DNA from: Xylogone sp. PMI_703
Lineage: Eukaryota; Ascomycota; Leotiomycetes
NCBI GenBank assembly: GCA_021399445.1
Contig: JAJTUQ010000010.1
Span: 248,001-312,000, forward strand
Direction of reading: 5' to 3'
DNA: 64,000 nucleotides
Within the stretch, counting starts at the first letter, position 1, and every line of letters begins with the position of its first letter. The position numbers were made by a program, and so were the translations under genes. Below are positions 1-13,552 of the stretch, piece after piece. The notes under the pieces were generated by a model. That model had not been told where the DNA came from. It saw nothing but the letters and a program-made list of their open reading frames with translations, and made no database searches.

Positions 1-3000
1 AAAGAAAGTTTAAGAAAGAATAAATCTAAGAGATTTTATAAATAATTTTAGTTTTGAAATAATATTTTATTCGTTTTGTAAAAAGAATGCTTTGTCTTAT
101 AAAAAGATAATGAGTTTTAGTTGTTATAAGAAATATACATTTTGTAGTTTAATTTATAATAAAGAGAATTTTTTCATTTTTTCCTAAGAGTTTTATAGTC
201 ACGAATATGACTGACTAAAGGCTGAGAAGGAAAAAATAACACAAATCTTAGCAAAGAACATAGTTCGGTTAGTCTGTCTGGAGAAATAATAAAAGTTTTT
301 TTGTAAAAACTTGAAGTTTTTCGATGAACTGGACAAAGTAGAAGAAAAAGAAAAGCTTAATCGGGAACAGAAAGAAGAAGAGTCACTATAACAGGCTAAG
401 GTTATCTCTTAAGTAGAGGTTAGTTTTTCAAAGACTTTTCTTTTTGATGTTAACTTCTTTATTTATATTAATATTCTGTTCGATTTATCCTAACTTACTT
501 TGTTTGTTTATATTTCTTCAGAAGTTTATTAAAGTTAGTAAGATGTTCTTCTAGTTCTTAAGTATTTAACTATTTATATTCTTCTTATTTTTTTTATTTA
601 ACTAAGTATTGTTTCTTGTTTCTTGTTAACTTATTATTTAAGATCTTTTTGACTTTTTATTTTATATTTAAGTCTTATTTTAGTTTTAAGTCTGGAGTTG
701 ATAATAAACCTGAGGATACTTTTTTTAGTATGGCTATATAAAATATTAAATATATTCGTATAATATTAAAAAGTTTTAATTTATATATTAGATTTCTTAG
801 TTTCTTTTTGATTTTGTATGAGTTAATCTTTTTTTAGTCTAATTTATTGCTTGGTCTTGTTATTTTGATAAATCTGTAAATAATATAAATTTTATCCCTT
901 TTTTCAAGTTTAGGTTTTATATTATATTTTTGATTATAATATTTTTTATATGTTTTCGTACGAATTTGATGTTATACTTCAAGTAATTATAGATTTTTCT
1001 AATTGTTTACTTATTATTTAGTTATTTTGGAAATGTTTTTTATTTTTGTTTTTATGAAATAAGTTTAGGCTTTATAGTTATAATTTGCAAAAAAAGGCAT
1101 AATTTTTGTAGTTTTGCTCTTTATATTATTATATATTAATTATATTATTAATAAGAGATTTTTTTAATTTGATTATTTATAATCTATATAATAACGAAAA
1201 TAAGTTCTTATGATCTGGTTGACTTATTTAGTTTATCTGTCTGTCTAAACTTATTCTTTTGTAGTGATTTTCTTTTTAATACTTAATTTCTTGTAAATTG
1301 TTTCCCAGAATTTCGACATAAAGAGTTTATTTCTGTCTGAAATAATTTTTGCTAAAATATTATAATCTATTATAATCTTGGAAATTATAATTTTTGCTAA
1401 ATCCTTGGCTGTCTATGTTTCTTTCTATGACAATATGATAAAGTACTTTGTAAGTTTATTGACTATAGTGAAAATTAAGTCATAGTAATTTTCATCTAGT
1501 CTGTTAGTATTTCTTGATGAGAATAATCTTGTGATGAAATCTTATGAAATAGAAGTCTAAGGCTTTTCTGGTATCTGAAGAAACATTAATTGTTTTATAA
1601 GTTTTTTCTTTAATATTTTAGTCTTATGACAAATGTTATAGTTATTAATGATTTTAATGATTTTTTGTTAAAGTTTAAAGATAAAGAATTCTTGTTATAA
1701 TTTATTCTTGGTTTTTGTGATTTCTTAATGATTATATATAAATAATTTATGTTGTTCTTTTATAAACTCCTGGGTAATTATTAGTAAGATAAATATTTTT
1801 TTATCTTTTAGTTAAATGTCTGGGAATTCCTGATCTTCGAGTTAATTGGCCTCGGAATTTTTAGAGATTTCTTTTTCTTTTATAGTAATTAATTTAATCT
1901 TTTTTAGTTATTCTTCATTAATAACTTATGTGACTATTAATATTTATGTATAATTAAGGTGTAAAATGTTGTTTTTCTTTTTAAATATAGTAAATTCTTG
2001 TTTTAAACTTCTTTTTATGTAGTTTAGTCGCTTGCTTAAAGTATTTGTTTTAGTATTCTCTGTTCTTTGGACATGGCAAATCCTGAAATTATATTATGCT
2101 AACGTTTTATACTAGTATACTTATTTTCTGTTAAAGTTTTTAGTAATTATGAAAATTGTTAAATTTTTGTAATCTGTCAAAATTTCAAACTGATGTTTAA
2201 TGTTACATAAATAAATTTTCTAGTGTTTGCAGTATTCTACAATGGCCAAGAGTTCTTTATTATAGATGTCGTAGTTTAATTTTGCTAGAATAAACTTTCG
2301 GGAATAAAAGGTTATCAGCTTTTAATGTCTTTTGTTGTCTTTTTGTGACAAGACTTCTTTTAACGTTTTATCCGAGATGTCTGTTTTCAGTAAATATAGT
2401 TTTTCAGGATTAGTATAAGTTAGTATTTTGTTTATATTGTATTAATTTTTAATTTTTTGGAAAGTTTTTTTTTGTTTTTTGTCTCAGACGAAAAGTATAT
2501 TTTTTTTTTGTTAATTCCGTTAATGGGTTTGCTTTTGCTGAATAGCCTGTTATGTAATGTTTATAATAGTTGGTAAGTTTATTAAATTACTGGATTTTTT
2601 TGACTGTTCTTGGAGTAAGCTATTCTTTAATGGTTTTTATTTTTTCTAAATTTATTCAGAATTCTTTGTCCGAAATTATTTTATCTAAGAATTTTACTTT
2701 TGTCATATTAAATTAGTACTTAGTTAGTTTACACTTTATGTTATTATTAATCAATGTCTTAAGTATAGTACAAACATATTGTCTGTGTTTTTCTAATGTC
2801 TTAGAATAAATCAAGATATTATCCAAATATATTACTATAAAGTGATTTAAATATGGTCTTAAAATTGTATTACTTATTTTCTGTATAATTGTTGGTATAT
2901 TTGTTAGACTAAAAAGTATGATTAATAATTCATAAAATTTATATTTAGTTTAAATAACAATATATTACTTATGTTTTTCCTTGATTCTTATTAAGTTAAA

Positions 3001-6000
3001 TTTTGTAACAAAGTCTAATTTCGTGAAATATTTAACTCTAATAAGTATATCTTGTATATTATTAATACGAAATAATGAATATTTGTTTTTTATAGTTTTG
3101 TTGTTTAAATTTCTGTAATCTTCATATAGTTTTCTCCAAGGGTCGTCTGGTTTTGGTGCTTATATTAATAGTACTTTTCACGAAGAGTTTAACTTTTTAT
3201 AGAAACTTTTCATAGTTTACTCATTCAGTCATTTCCTCAAGATTTTATCCTTAACAGGATTCGTTCTATAAATAAGTCTGTAAGAAAGTGTTACATTTTC
3301 CTGGAGAATGATTTCGTAGTCCTAGTCTTTATGTAGAGATAAAGTTATATTCTTTGGTCATAGAATAAATAATTTACAACAGTTTTAATATTCTTCCGGA
3401 AGAATGTCCAGTTTATTCTAGAGATTATCCTGAGTAAATTTAACAGTAAAAACATTTTGCATAAACTATTTCTTTAGTCTAGTACTATAATAACATTTAA
3501 ATGTTAATTTCTTTGTTTTCCAGTTAATGTTTAAGTCATAAAATTTTAATTAAGACTGTCCTAAAATAATATTTTCTTTTTTAAGAGAAGAAACCTCAAA
3601 CTGGATTTGTTCTTGGTAATTTTTAATTCTTATAGTAAGAAGTTTAGTTTTTGCAAATATTCTTTCTTTTGTTAATAAACTGTTGGTTATTCGTAGGGAT
3701 TAGTTATAGACTTTAATTTATGTGTTTATTATTTTAGTAGTTTGTGACAAGATTAGGTTAATTTGGTTTCTTGAATTTACTAAAGTTTTAAGGTTTCTGT
3801 TGTTAAGCTTAATATTTAGTTAGATAGTTTTTTCTTTTCTGGTTATAAATATATTAAAGGCGAATTTTATATTGAATTCTTTTTCTCGGGTTATCTAAGG
3901 CAATATCTTTTTTGTTTTAGGCTTTCTTAGGTTGAATAGGTTATTAATATATTTTTTAAAAAGTATTTATTTGTTGTTAAACTTATAATAATAGCTTATC
4001 TTATAGTTATAATATTGTTCTTGATGTTTTGTATAGAAAATTATTTTTCAATATATTTTTTTCTTGGCTTAGTATATCCTTTCTTAGTTTTCATGATATA
4101 TAACTTAGGCGTGGGAGTCTTGTCGAGATAGTTATATATTTTCTCTTAAAGAATAAAATACTAGGTCATCGTAGTATAGTTTGTTAATAATGATTTTTTC
4201 GAAATTAAATTATATGACCTTAATTATTGTTCTTAATTTCTATATTCTATACTAAAGAAGCTTATTTCGTTAAAGTAATATATTTTAAAGAATATTTTTT
4301 TTAACTAATCTTTAGGTTTTTACATAATTTCCTTCAGGATAAAGAACTGTTTTAATTAATATTATTCTTTTGTTTATTTATGGCTTGTTTGTTTGATAAG
4401 GTTAGGCGATGAAATCTTCTTGTTTTATGTAGTTAGAGAGCTTGGAGCCCTAGAAGACTTTCTGAAAAGATTCTTCTGCTATTCTTTGGTTAAGTTTTGA
4501 TACTTTAGGTATTATATATAAAGAATATACTGGTGAAATCTTAGTATATCCTTTTCTTTTCGGAGAGTCTTATAATATGATATTGAACATTAATTCATTA
4601 GTATTTATTTCGATTCTGACTTAGTAGAATCTGTTTTGAAATTCTTTATAGATTATTGGTTTTTCTTCAATTTGTCCGGGGAGGAGAAAATCTGGCAAGT
4701 TAGTAATATTTTAATATTCTTCTAAAGAGAAATTGTTAAATTTAGTAATTTCTAAATTCTGTCACTTTACTTCTTTTATAGTAGACATTAATATGTTTAG
4801 CTCATTAATAGTAAGAGAAAAGACTTTTGAAGACATTATATTTTTGATATTATAGTAAACTTTTGTTGTAAGGTTTTTTGTAAGAAAAATTTGTAAAATT
4901 TAGTCCATAAACTAATCTTTAATATTCTTTGGTAACTTGTCAAAGTTATTTTATCTTACTAATAAAGTATCACTTGAACTGTAGGATTTATTATCTTTGG
5001 CCAAAGATATCATAGATATAGTCTTAGCCTTTTTTGGCTTTCTTTTGTCTTTGTTATTATATTCTTAGGTAATATGTCTGGTTTATCTATACTTATAGTA
5101 GAGTTTCTTTTTTCTCTTTTTTTGTATTATTCAAGAGTTAGGTTATATTTGTTTTTTTCTTTGAGTAATTTTTTGTTATAGTTTTTAGGATTTTGTCTTC
5201 TTTTTTTCATGATTTTATCGAGGTTTATTGGGTTTTCTTGATCATCGATATGACTTTTTTGTTTATTTGTTTATAAGGAGTAAGGAATTCTTCTTTTTTT
5301 TTTTATATATTATTCGTATTAAAAATTGTTAATTTTTTTAGCCTTTTTCATTTGTTTTAGTAAAATGTCTGAGCAGGGTCTAATTTAAGTTAATTTGTTT
5401 TTGACTAATTCTTTAAGTTTTTTGTAATATCAAAACATAAAAGCTTTATCCTCTTAGTTAATTAAATTGTTTAGTTGTCTGAATCTGATGTTGTATATTA
5501 TTGTAGATTTAGTTTATTTGAAGGTATATAATTGTTGTTTTACTTTATTTGTTTTATGAAAATTACCAAAAATTCTTTTTAATTTTTTTTTCAAAATTAT
5601 TGATAAATTTGAAAATATTAATAATGTCTTATTATTTATCCTTATGTCTCAGTGGATATTTTTCTGTATTCTTAATATATAGAAAGATTTATTGTAATAT
5701 TTCGTCGTCAAAGTAAAAAATTATCCAAATAATTTTTTCGAAGTTATTCTTGAAGTTTTGTTTGTGTAAGAACAAGTACAAGTAAACTTAAAATAAAAAT
5801 ATCTTTAGTTTAGTCTTCTTGCTATAATACTTCTTAATCTTTTTTAACTTAAGCTTCTTTTCCATGAAGTTAACTTATGAGATTGGGTTTACTTCAGGAG
5901 CTGGAAGAACTGGAAATGCTAAAGATTCTCTTGTCATAGTATCTTCGAGTTTCAAGGTATTTAAAGTGTAATATTTTTATAAAAGTATGAGATTATTTAT

Positions 6001-6194
6001 TACTCAACTAATAAATAAAGATAAAGAGCAAGAGAATATCTTTACAAAGTTTTAGGGTAATTACTATAAAATGTAAGTATGTAACGTTCCTACTAAGGTA
6101 TAGGGTTATCTATTACTCAAATGATAAATGAAGATAAAGGGCAAGAGAATAACTTCACAAAGCTTAAGGTAATTATTATGAAATGCAAATATAC
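1..6194 (-). mobile_element. Ty3/gypsy LTR retrotransposon, copy A, internal region (left end outside window)
   Basis: This is the internal part of a Ty3/gypsy-type retrotransposon on the minus strand, cut by the left edge of the window. By eye it is collinear with copy B at an offset of about 6.9 kb: 421-540 matches 7317-7436, and the gag-leader segment near 5942 matches 12861. Its gag end abuts the LTR that starts at 6195. It is much more AT-rich than copy B, and the differences are mostly C-to-T and G-to-A on either strand, as expected from RIP. No reading frame of 60 codons survives, so it cannot encode proteins. The family assignment comes from copy B. Confidence 0.85.
5998..6194. repeat. 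113-bp tandem duplication in the leader of copy A
   Basis: Two imperfect copies of a segment beginning TATTACTCAA start at 5998 and 6111, a period of 113 bp. Both contain the run AAGAGAAT and end near an AAATG(T/C)AA block. Copy B has only one copy at the matching place (12915-13000), between its gag start and its LTR. The second unit is closer to copy B than the first, so the extra unit has diverged on its own. Confidence 0.7.
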
Positions 6195-6738
6195 TGTAAA
6201 TCAATTGAATTAAACACGAAGCTTTTATCTATTATGAGTTCTATCTACTTATATAAAGTGAACGAATCTAGGGATTAAATGGGTCAGTTCGAGCTCAACT
6301 GATCATAGAATCAGTATGATCAGTACTGATCTTCCTGATCCCTCCGGGTTATGTCGATCAGTACTGATCCGACTGATCATCTTAGCTAATCCAGATACTT
6401 ACTTAATTATTAATACTAACTTTTTATACATACAAACAAATTACTAGTACAAGCAGAAAAATAGTACTATTTCTCCGATAATATTACTATTTAGCTAGTA
6501 TAACCAAAAGGTTAGTACTATAATTCTGATAATACTATTCTTTAACTTATATAACCCTTTTTATAGTACTAATATTGAACTTGTACTATCCTTTCGTTAA
6601 TATTAATAATACGATAATATTAATAATACTATAACCAGGACCCTGATAGCCGTCTTATCTTATACTTATTTAACTAAGGTGATGACTATAAAGGCCCTAT
6701 AATCAGGTCACTTGTCACAACCTTACGGAGTCATGACA
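6195..6738 (-). repeat. Left LTR of copy B (abuts copy A internal region)
   Basis: This 544-bp terminal repeat starts TGTAAATC and ends ATGACA. It matches 13001-13544 over its whole length with mostly transition differences. It contains two perfect copies of the palindrome GATCAGTACTGATC (6319-6332 and 6356-6369). At about 6440-6600 there are imperfect tandem segments of roughly 50-60 bp built around AGTACTAT and CCGATAATA-like words. It could be read as the 3-prime LTR of copy B or the 5-prime LTR of copy A, because it touches both internal regions. Confidence 0.85.
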
Positions 6739-7399
6739 CTATCCTTTTCCTAGCTTAACTCTGTCCCAAAGCTTATAACTAAAACATAAAAGATTTTGTA
6801 AAAATCCAAACTTCCTTTCCTTTCTATTATATCCTCAAAGTATTCAACTAGTAAAGAGTTTATTGACTTAGAAAAGTAAAAGGTTCTGACAACCGAAAAT
6901 TGTAACAAGTTATATTCTCAAATTAAATCCACAGGAATTCTGATACTATTCCTGTGTTCATTTTGTGAAAAGAGAAAACTAGATTATGTTATAACAAAAG
7001 GTTCTCGTCATTGTACAGAATACGTAAAAGCTAAAAGTTATACGAAATATAATACTCTTCCTCCAAGTTCTGAGGAATAGGACAGGATAACCCGTGAAAA
7101 GACCTGGTTAAAGGCTGATCACAAGAAGGCTTTAGTTAAATTTCTTAGGCTTGATGCATAATAACAACAACTTCAGTCTCGTGCTAGTGAGATGTTCCAG
7201 AAAGAGCTCAGTACCCTAGATAAATTAAATGTTGAGGAGGAAAAGGAAAGACTTGATCAGGAACAGAAAGAAAAGGAAGCACTCTGACAGGCGGAAGTTA
7301 TTTAGCAGGCAGAGACTAGTCTTTCCGAGACTTTCCCCTCTGACGCTGATTTCCTTGTTTACGCCGATGTTCCGTTCGATCTATCCTGGCTTGTTTCGC

Positions 7400-10300
7400 C
7401 CGTTCATACGCCTCCAGGAACTCATTAGAATTAGTAAAATGTTTCTCTGGTTCTTATATATCCAACCATTTATACTTTTCCTATTCCTTCCATCTGACCA
7501 GGTATTGTTTCTTATTCTTTACTAACTTATCATCCAGGATCTCTTTGACTTCCCATTCCATATTTAAGTCCTATTCTAGTTCCAAGTCTGGAGCTAGTGA
7601 CGATCCTGGTAATACTTTTTCTAACATAACTACATAAAATACTAAGTATATTCATATAATGTTAAAGAGTTTTAGTTTATATGTCAGATTTTCTAGTTTC
7701 TTTTTGATTTTGTATAATCTAATCTTTTTCCAGTCTAATTTATTGCTCAGTCTTGTCGTTTTAATAAATCTGCAGATAATATAAACTTTATCCCCTTCTT
7801 CAAGCTCAGGTTCTATACTATGCTTTTGATTATAGTATTTCTTCATGTATTTTTATATAAATTTAATATCATACTTCAAGCGATTGTGGATTTTCTCTAA
7901 TTCATCTACTCGTTATTCAGCTATCTTAAAAATATTTCTTACTTTTGCTTTTATAAAGTAAGTTTAGACTTTGTAGCCATAATTTGCAAAGAAAAGTATA
8001 ACTTTAGTAATTTCACTTTTTGCATTATTATACACTAGTTATATTATTAGTAAAAGATCTTTCCAATTTGACTATTTATAATCTATATAATAGCAAAAAT
8101 AAACTTTTATGATCTGGTTAACTCGTTCAGTCTGTCTGTCTGTCTGAGCCTATCTTTTCATAGCAATTTTCCTTTTGATGCTTAATCTCTTACAGATTAT
8201 TTCCCAGAATTTCGACGTAAAGAACTTATCTTTGTCCGAAATAATTTTTGCTAAAATGTTATAGTCTGCTATAACCCTGGAAATCATAATTTTTGCTAAA
8301 TTCTCGGCTGTCCACGTTTCCTTCCATAACAACATGATAAAGTACTTCGTAAGTCTATTGACTATAATAAGGATTAAGTCATAATATTCTTCATCCAGTC
8401 TATTAACACTTCTTGATAAGAATAATCCTGTGATAAAATCCCATGAAATAAAAGTCCAAGGTTTTTTTAGTATTTGAAAAGACATTAATTATCTTACAGA
8501 CTTATCCCTTGATTTCTTAGCCCAGTGACAAATGTTACAATTATTAACGACTTTAGTAACTTCTTACTAAAGTTTAAAGATAAAGAATTCTTGTTACAGT
8601 CTATTCTTGGTCTTTGTGATTCCTTGATGACTATACATAAACAATTCATGTTATTCTTTCACAAACTCCTGGGCAATTACTGGTGGGATGAATATTCTCC
8701 TATCCTTTAGCCAAATGCCTGGAAATTCTTAATCCTCGAGTCAACCAGCTTCAGGATTCTTAAAAATTTCTTTCTCTTCTGCAATAGCTAGTTTGATCCT
8801 TTTTATCTATTCTTCGTCAATAACCTACATAACCGCTAATACTTGTATATAGTTAAAGCATAAAGTATTACCTTTTTTCTTGAATATAGTAAGTTCTTGC
8901 TTTAAACTTCCTTCTATATAATCTGGTCGCCTACTCAGAGCATTGACTTTAACATTCTCTGTTCCTTGAACATAACAAATCCTAAAATCGTATTAGGCTA
9001 ACGTTTCATATTAGTACACTTGTCTACTGTTAAAATCCTTAATAATCATAAAAATCATTAAATTCTTATAGTCTGACAAAATCTCAAATAAATATTTGAC
9101 ACTATATAAGTAAACTTTCCAATACTTACAGCAATCTACGATAACCAAAAGTTCTTTCTCATAGATATCATAGTTTAACTCTGCTGAAATAAACTTTCGA
9201 GAATAAAAGACTACTGGTCTCCAACGTCCTTTGTCATCCTTTTGTGACAAAACTCTATTTAACGCCTTACCTAAGATATCTGTTTCCAGTAAGTATAGTT
9301 TTTCGGGATCAACATAAGCCAGTATTCAGTTTTCGTCGAACTGATCTTTAATCTCTTGGAAGATTCTCTCTTGCCTCTTTTCTTAAACGAAGGATATATC
9401 TTTCTTTGTTAATTCTGTCAACGGGCCAGTTATCTTTGAGTAAACCGTTATATAACGTCTATAATAATTAACAAGTCTGTTAAACTGTTAGACTTTCTTG
9501 ACCGTTTTTAGAGTAAACCATTCTCTGATAACTTTTACTTTCTCCAGGTCTATTCAGAATCTTTTGTCCGAAATTATTTCACTTAAGAATTTCACTTCTG
9601 TCGTATTAAACTAATACTTAGTTAATTTACACTTTATGTCATTATTAATTAATACTTTAAGTACAGTATAAACATATTATCTATGTTCTTCTAACATCTT
9701 AAAATAAATCAAGATATCATCCAAATACACTACTATAAAATAATCCAAATACAGTCTCAAAATCATATTATTCACTTTCTGTATAATTACTGATATATTT
9801 ATTAGACCAAAAGGCATGACCAATAATTCATAAAGTCTATATTTGGTTCGAATAACAGTATACTGCTCATGTCCTTCCTTGATCCTTATCAAGTTAAACT
9901 CTACGGTAAAATCTAATTTCGTAAAATATTTTACTCTGATGAACATGTCTTATATACTGTTGATACAAAATAATAAGTATCTATTTTTTATAGTTTTGTT
10001 GTTTAAATTTCTGTAATCTTTACATAATCTTCCCTGGAGGTTGTTTAGTTTAAGTATCTATATTAATAATACTCTTCACAAAGAACTTAACTTTTTATAA
10101 AAACTCTTCGTGGTTTACTCATCCAGTCACTCCTTAAGGATCTTATCTCTGGCAAGATTCGTTCTATAAATGAATTTATACGAAAGAGTTATACCTTCTT
10201 AAAGAATGATTTCGTGATCCTATTCTTTATGTAAAGACAAAGTTATATCCTTTGGTCATAAGATGAATAACTTACGACAATCCTGATATTCCTCAGGAAG

Positions 10301-11990
10301 AATATCTAACTAGTTTTGGAAGTCATCCTAAGTTAGTTCGACAACAAAAACGTCTTACACTAGCTATTCCCTTGATCTTATGCCACAATGACATTTGAAT
10401 ATCAACTCCTTGGTTTTCTAGTTAACGTTCAAGTCATAGAATTCTAACCAAAGTTATCCCAGGATGATATTCTCTTTTCTTAAGGAAGAAACCTCAAATC
10501 GGATTTCTTCTTGATGATTTCTAATTCTTATAGTAAATAGTTTAGTTTTAACGAACATTCTTTCCTTCGTTAACGAACTATCAGCTATTCGTAAAGGCTA
10601 ATTATAGACCTTAGTTTGTATATTTATTACTCTAGCAGCTTATGGCGAGATTAGGTTAATTTAGCTTCCCGAATTCACTAAGACTCTAAGGTTTCTGTTG
10701 TTAAACTTAACATCTAACCGGATAACTTCTCTTTTACTAGCCATGAATATATCAAAGACAAATTCTGTATTGAATTCTTCTTCTCGAGTTATCTGAGACA
10801 ATGCCTTCTTTACTCTAAACTTTCTCAGGTTAAACAAATTGTCGACATACTTCTTAAGGAATATCCATTCGTCGTTAAACTCATAATAATGACCTATCCT
10901 ATAACTATAATATTACTCTTGATACTTTGTATAAAAAATCATTTCTCAATATACCTCCTTTCTGGCTTAGTACATCTTTTCTTGGTCTTCATGATATACA
11001 ACTCAAGCATAAAAATCTTGACGAAGTAATTATATGTTTTCTCTTAAAGAATAAAGTACTAAGTCGTCGTAGTACAGTCCGTTAATAGTGATTTTTTCGA
11101 AGTTAGATTATATAACCTTAACTATTGTTCTTAATTTCTATATTCTGTACTAAAGAAACCTATCTCGTTAAAGTAACATATCCTAAAGAATATTTCTTTC
11201 TATTAATCTCCAAGTTTTTATATAACTTCCTTCAAGGTAAAAAGCCATTCTAACCAATATTATTCTTTTGCCTACTTACGGCTCGTTTATCTGATAAGGT
11301 TAAGCGATGAAATCCTCTTGCTCTATGTGGTTAAAGAGCTCAGAGCCTTAGAAAACTTTTCAAAAGAATTCCTTTGTCATTCTTTGGTTAAGTTCCAATG
11401 CTTTAAGTGTTATGTATAAAGAATATACAGATAAAATCTTAGTACATCTTTTTCTTTTCGGTAAATCTTATAACATAGTACTGAACGCTGGTTTACTGAT
11501 GTCTGTTTCGATTAAGGTTTTCTCGACCTACACTTGATAGAATACATCTTTCAAGTCCAGTATATTAAAAAATCCAGGCTTAGTTTCTTCACGAATCATT
11601 AATACTTTTTTTATAGTCCTTAAGGAAAAGAAGTCTGGTAGGTTAGCTATGTCTTAGTATTCCTCAGGAAGAAAATTATCAAAGTAAGTAACTTCCAAGT
11701 TCTGTTGTTCTACTTCTTCCGCAACTGATATTAAGATATTTAACTTATTCACAGTTAGAGAAAAGACCCCTGAAGACATCATACTTCTGACATCATAATA
11801 AACTTCTGTCGTAAAGTCTTCCGTAAGAAAAGCTCGAAGGATCTGGTCTACTGACTAATCTCTATCGTCTTCAGGAAGATAGTCCGAGTTATCAGGGTCT
11901 AGGAATAAGCTTTTTATTAAGTTATCTAAGTATATTATAGACATTGATTTGACTTCCCAGGACTTTTCTTTATCTTTGTCACCATGCTCC
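7400..11990 (-). pseudogene. pol remnant of copy B (RT, RNase H, integrase, C-terminal domain)
   Basis: Broken polyprotein on the minus strand. Reverse transcriptase is at 9677-9946 and carries the catalytic motif VYLDDIL together with the upstream words RTKYRLYE and MPFGL typical of Ty3/gypsy RT. RNase H is at 9011-9250, with FYSRKF and YDIYEKELL. The integrase zinc-binding end (CNIC) lies near 8540, and the integrase core is at 8150-8485, with WDFITG and the Asp-containing stretch ISDKDKFF. The integrase C-terminal, SH3-like part is at 7652-7846 (GDKVYI, LDWKKI). A chromodomain would be expected at about 7400-7600, but the frame there is too damaged to call. Many in-frame stops separate these blocks. 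The protease could not be recognised. Confidence 0.85.
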
Positions 11991-12052
11991 AAGGCCCTGT
12001 GTCCTGCCTAACCATACCTGAAACAAAGGTTTTTCTCTTTATATTCCTTATA

Positions 12053-12883
12053 TTACTCAGGAATAAGATCAAACTTTTTTTTTTCTTTTCTTTTAGTATT
12101 CGATTTTCCATTCTTCTTACTTTCTGTAAATACTTTCACATCTGCTGTTTCTTTTTTCTTATAAAATCTTTTATATTCTTTTTTATCGAAGAAAGCCTTT
12201 TTTTCTAGCTTATGTTCATAATGTCGATTATCAAACTGAACAGTTTTATAAATCATATCACTTAAGGTCTTGAGCCTTTCGTCGAATCAAGTAATATTGT
12301 CCTTTACTTCTTCTTTGAGGCTATTGTAAAAAGTATCCTTCAAGTCTTCATTGTTATAAGTCATAAGGACAACATATTTTCTGAATTCTGCTATATGATA
12401 AGAGGCCAAGCCCTTTTGTCGGATACTGTATACTTTTCTTTTAGCATTAATTACTTCGTTAATATTACTGAAGACAGATATGACTTCTCTCCAAAAGTCT
12501 TCAACAGACTTAAACAATTATTTTGTAAAAACTTAACAATAAGTCTTGTTTATCATAAATAAATAATTTTCAAAATAAAGTCTTATCTAGTCAAAAGCAG
12601 TTTCTTCTAGGTAAGAGGTAATCTAAAGGATCTGGTTGACGTCGTCGGCAAACTGATCCTTATTAAAGAACAAGTATAGAATAACTTATATCTTGAAGAC
12701 TTTGAACTTATTTCGTTCATCCTTGAACCTCATAAGCAAGCCCACCTTTGAGGTTCCTTCCACTTCCTGTTCTCGCATTAAGGTATCTCGTTCCTCCGGG
12801 TTGAGGTTACTCTGTTCTTCTGGCTTAAGAACTAAGTCTGAAGATTCTTCGGCTATGATACCTTCGAGTTTCAAGGTACTCAA
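12053..12883 (-). pseudogene. gag remnant of copy B
   Basis: Three open stretches on the minus strand (12686-12883, 12287-12517 and 12053-12256) lie between the right-hand LTR and pol, where gag belongs. The first starts with Met and is Glu-rich. The second has the helical pattern of a retrotransposon gag capsid (words FWREVI and YHIAEFRKYV). The third is Lys-rich, as expected for a nucleic-acid-binding tail, but no CCHC zinc knuckle is visible. The stretches are not in one frame, so gag is broken. Identification rests mainly on position and composition. Confidence 0.65.
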
Positions 12884-13000
12884 AGTATAACATTTTTACT
12901 AAAGTATAAGGTTATCTATTACTCAAATGATAAATGAAGGTAAAGGGCAAGAGAATAACTTCACAAAGTTTAAGATAATTACTATAAAATGCAAGTATAC

Positions 13001-13544
13001 TGTAAATTAATTGAGTTAAGCACAAAGCTCTTATTTATTATGAGTTCTATCTACTTATATAGAATGAACGAACCTAGGGATCAGATGGGTCAGTTCGAGC
13101 TTAACTGATCGTGGAATCAATATAATCAGTACTAATCCTCCTGATCCCTCTGGGTCATGTTGATTAACATTGATCTGACTGATTGTCTTAGCTAATCCAG
13201 ATATTCGTTTAATTGTTAATACTAGCTTTTTATACATACAAGCAAATCGCTAGTACAAGTGGAAAGGTAGTACTATTTCTCCGATAATATTATTACTTAG
13301 CTAGTACAACCAAAAGGTTAATATTATAATTCCGATAATACTATCCTTTAGCTTGTACAACCTTTTCTATAGTATTAGTGTTGAACTTATACTATCCTTT
13401 CGTTAGTACTAATAATATAATAGTATTAGTGATACCATAACCAGGACCTTGATAACCGTCTTATCTTATACTTATTTAACTAAGGTGACGGCTATAGAGG
13501 CCTTATAATCAGGTCGCTTGTTACAACCTTGCGGGGTCGTGACA
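13001..13544 (-). repeat. Right LTR of copy B
   Basis: This 544-bp repeat starts TGTAAATT and ends GTGACA, and has the same length as 6195-6738. For a minus-strand element it is the 5-prime LTR, next to the gag leader. The two GATC-palindromes seen in the left LTR are broken here by transitions, so the two LTRs have diverged since insertion, consistent with RIP. Confidence 0.85.
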
Positions 13545-13552
13545 AAATATAC

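Larger units (their letters stand above)
6195..13544 (-). mobile_element. Ty3/gypsy (chromovirus-like) LTR retrotransposon, copy B, degenerate
   Basis: This is a near full-length element on the minus strand with a 544-bp LTR at each end (6195-6738 and 13001-13544), both running TG to CA. Reading from right to left the order is gag, a poorly preserved protease region, reverse transcriptase, RNase H, integrase and integrase C-terminal domain, which is the Ty3/gypsy order. All frames are interrupted by stops, so the copy is not autonomous. The 8 bp before the left LTR (6187-6194, AAATATAC) recur directly after the right LTR (13545-13552). This looks like a target duplication, but 8 bp is longer than the 4-6 bp usual for this group. 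RIP-like decay is milder than in copy A. Confidence 0.88.

Noticed and set aside
7229..7525. 98-codon open frame on the plus strand
   Set aside because: It is antisense to the chromodomain end of the retrotransposon pol; a highly basic shadow frame.
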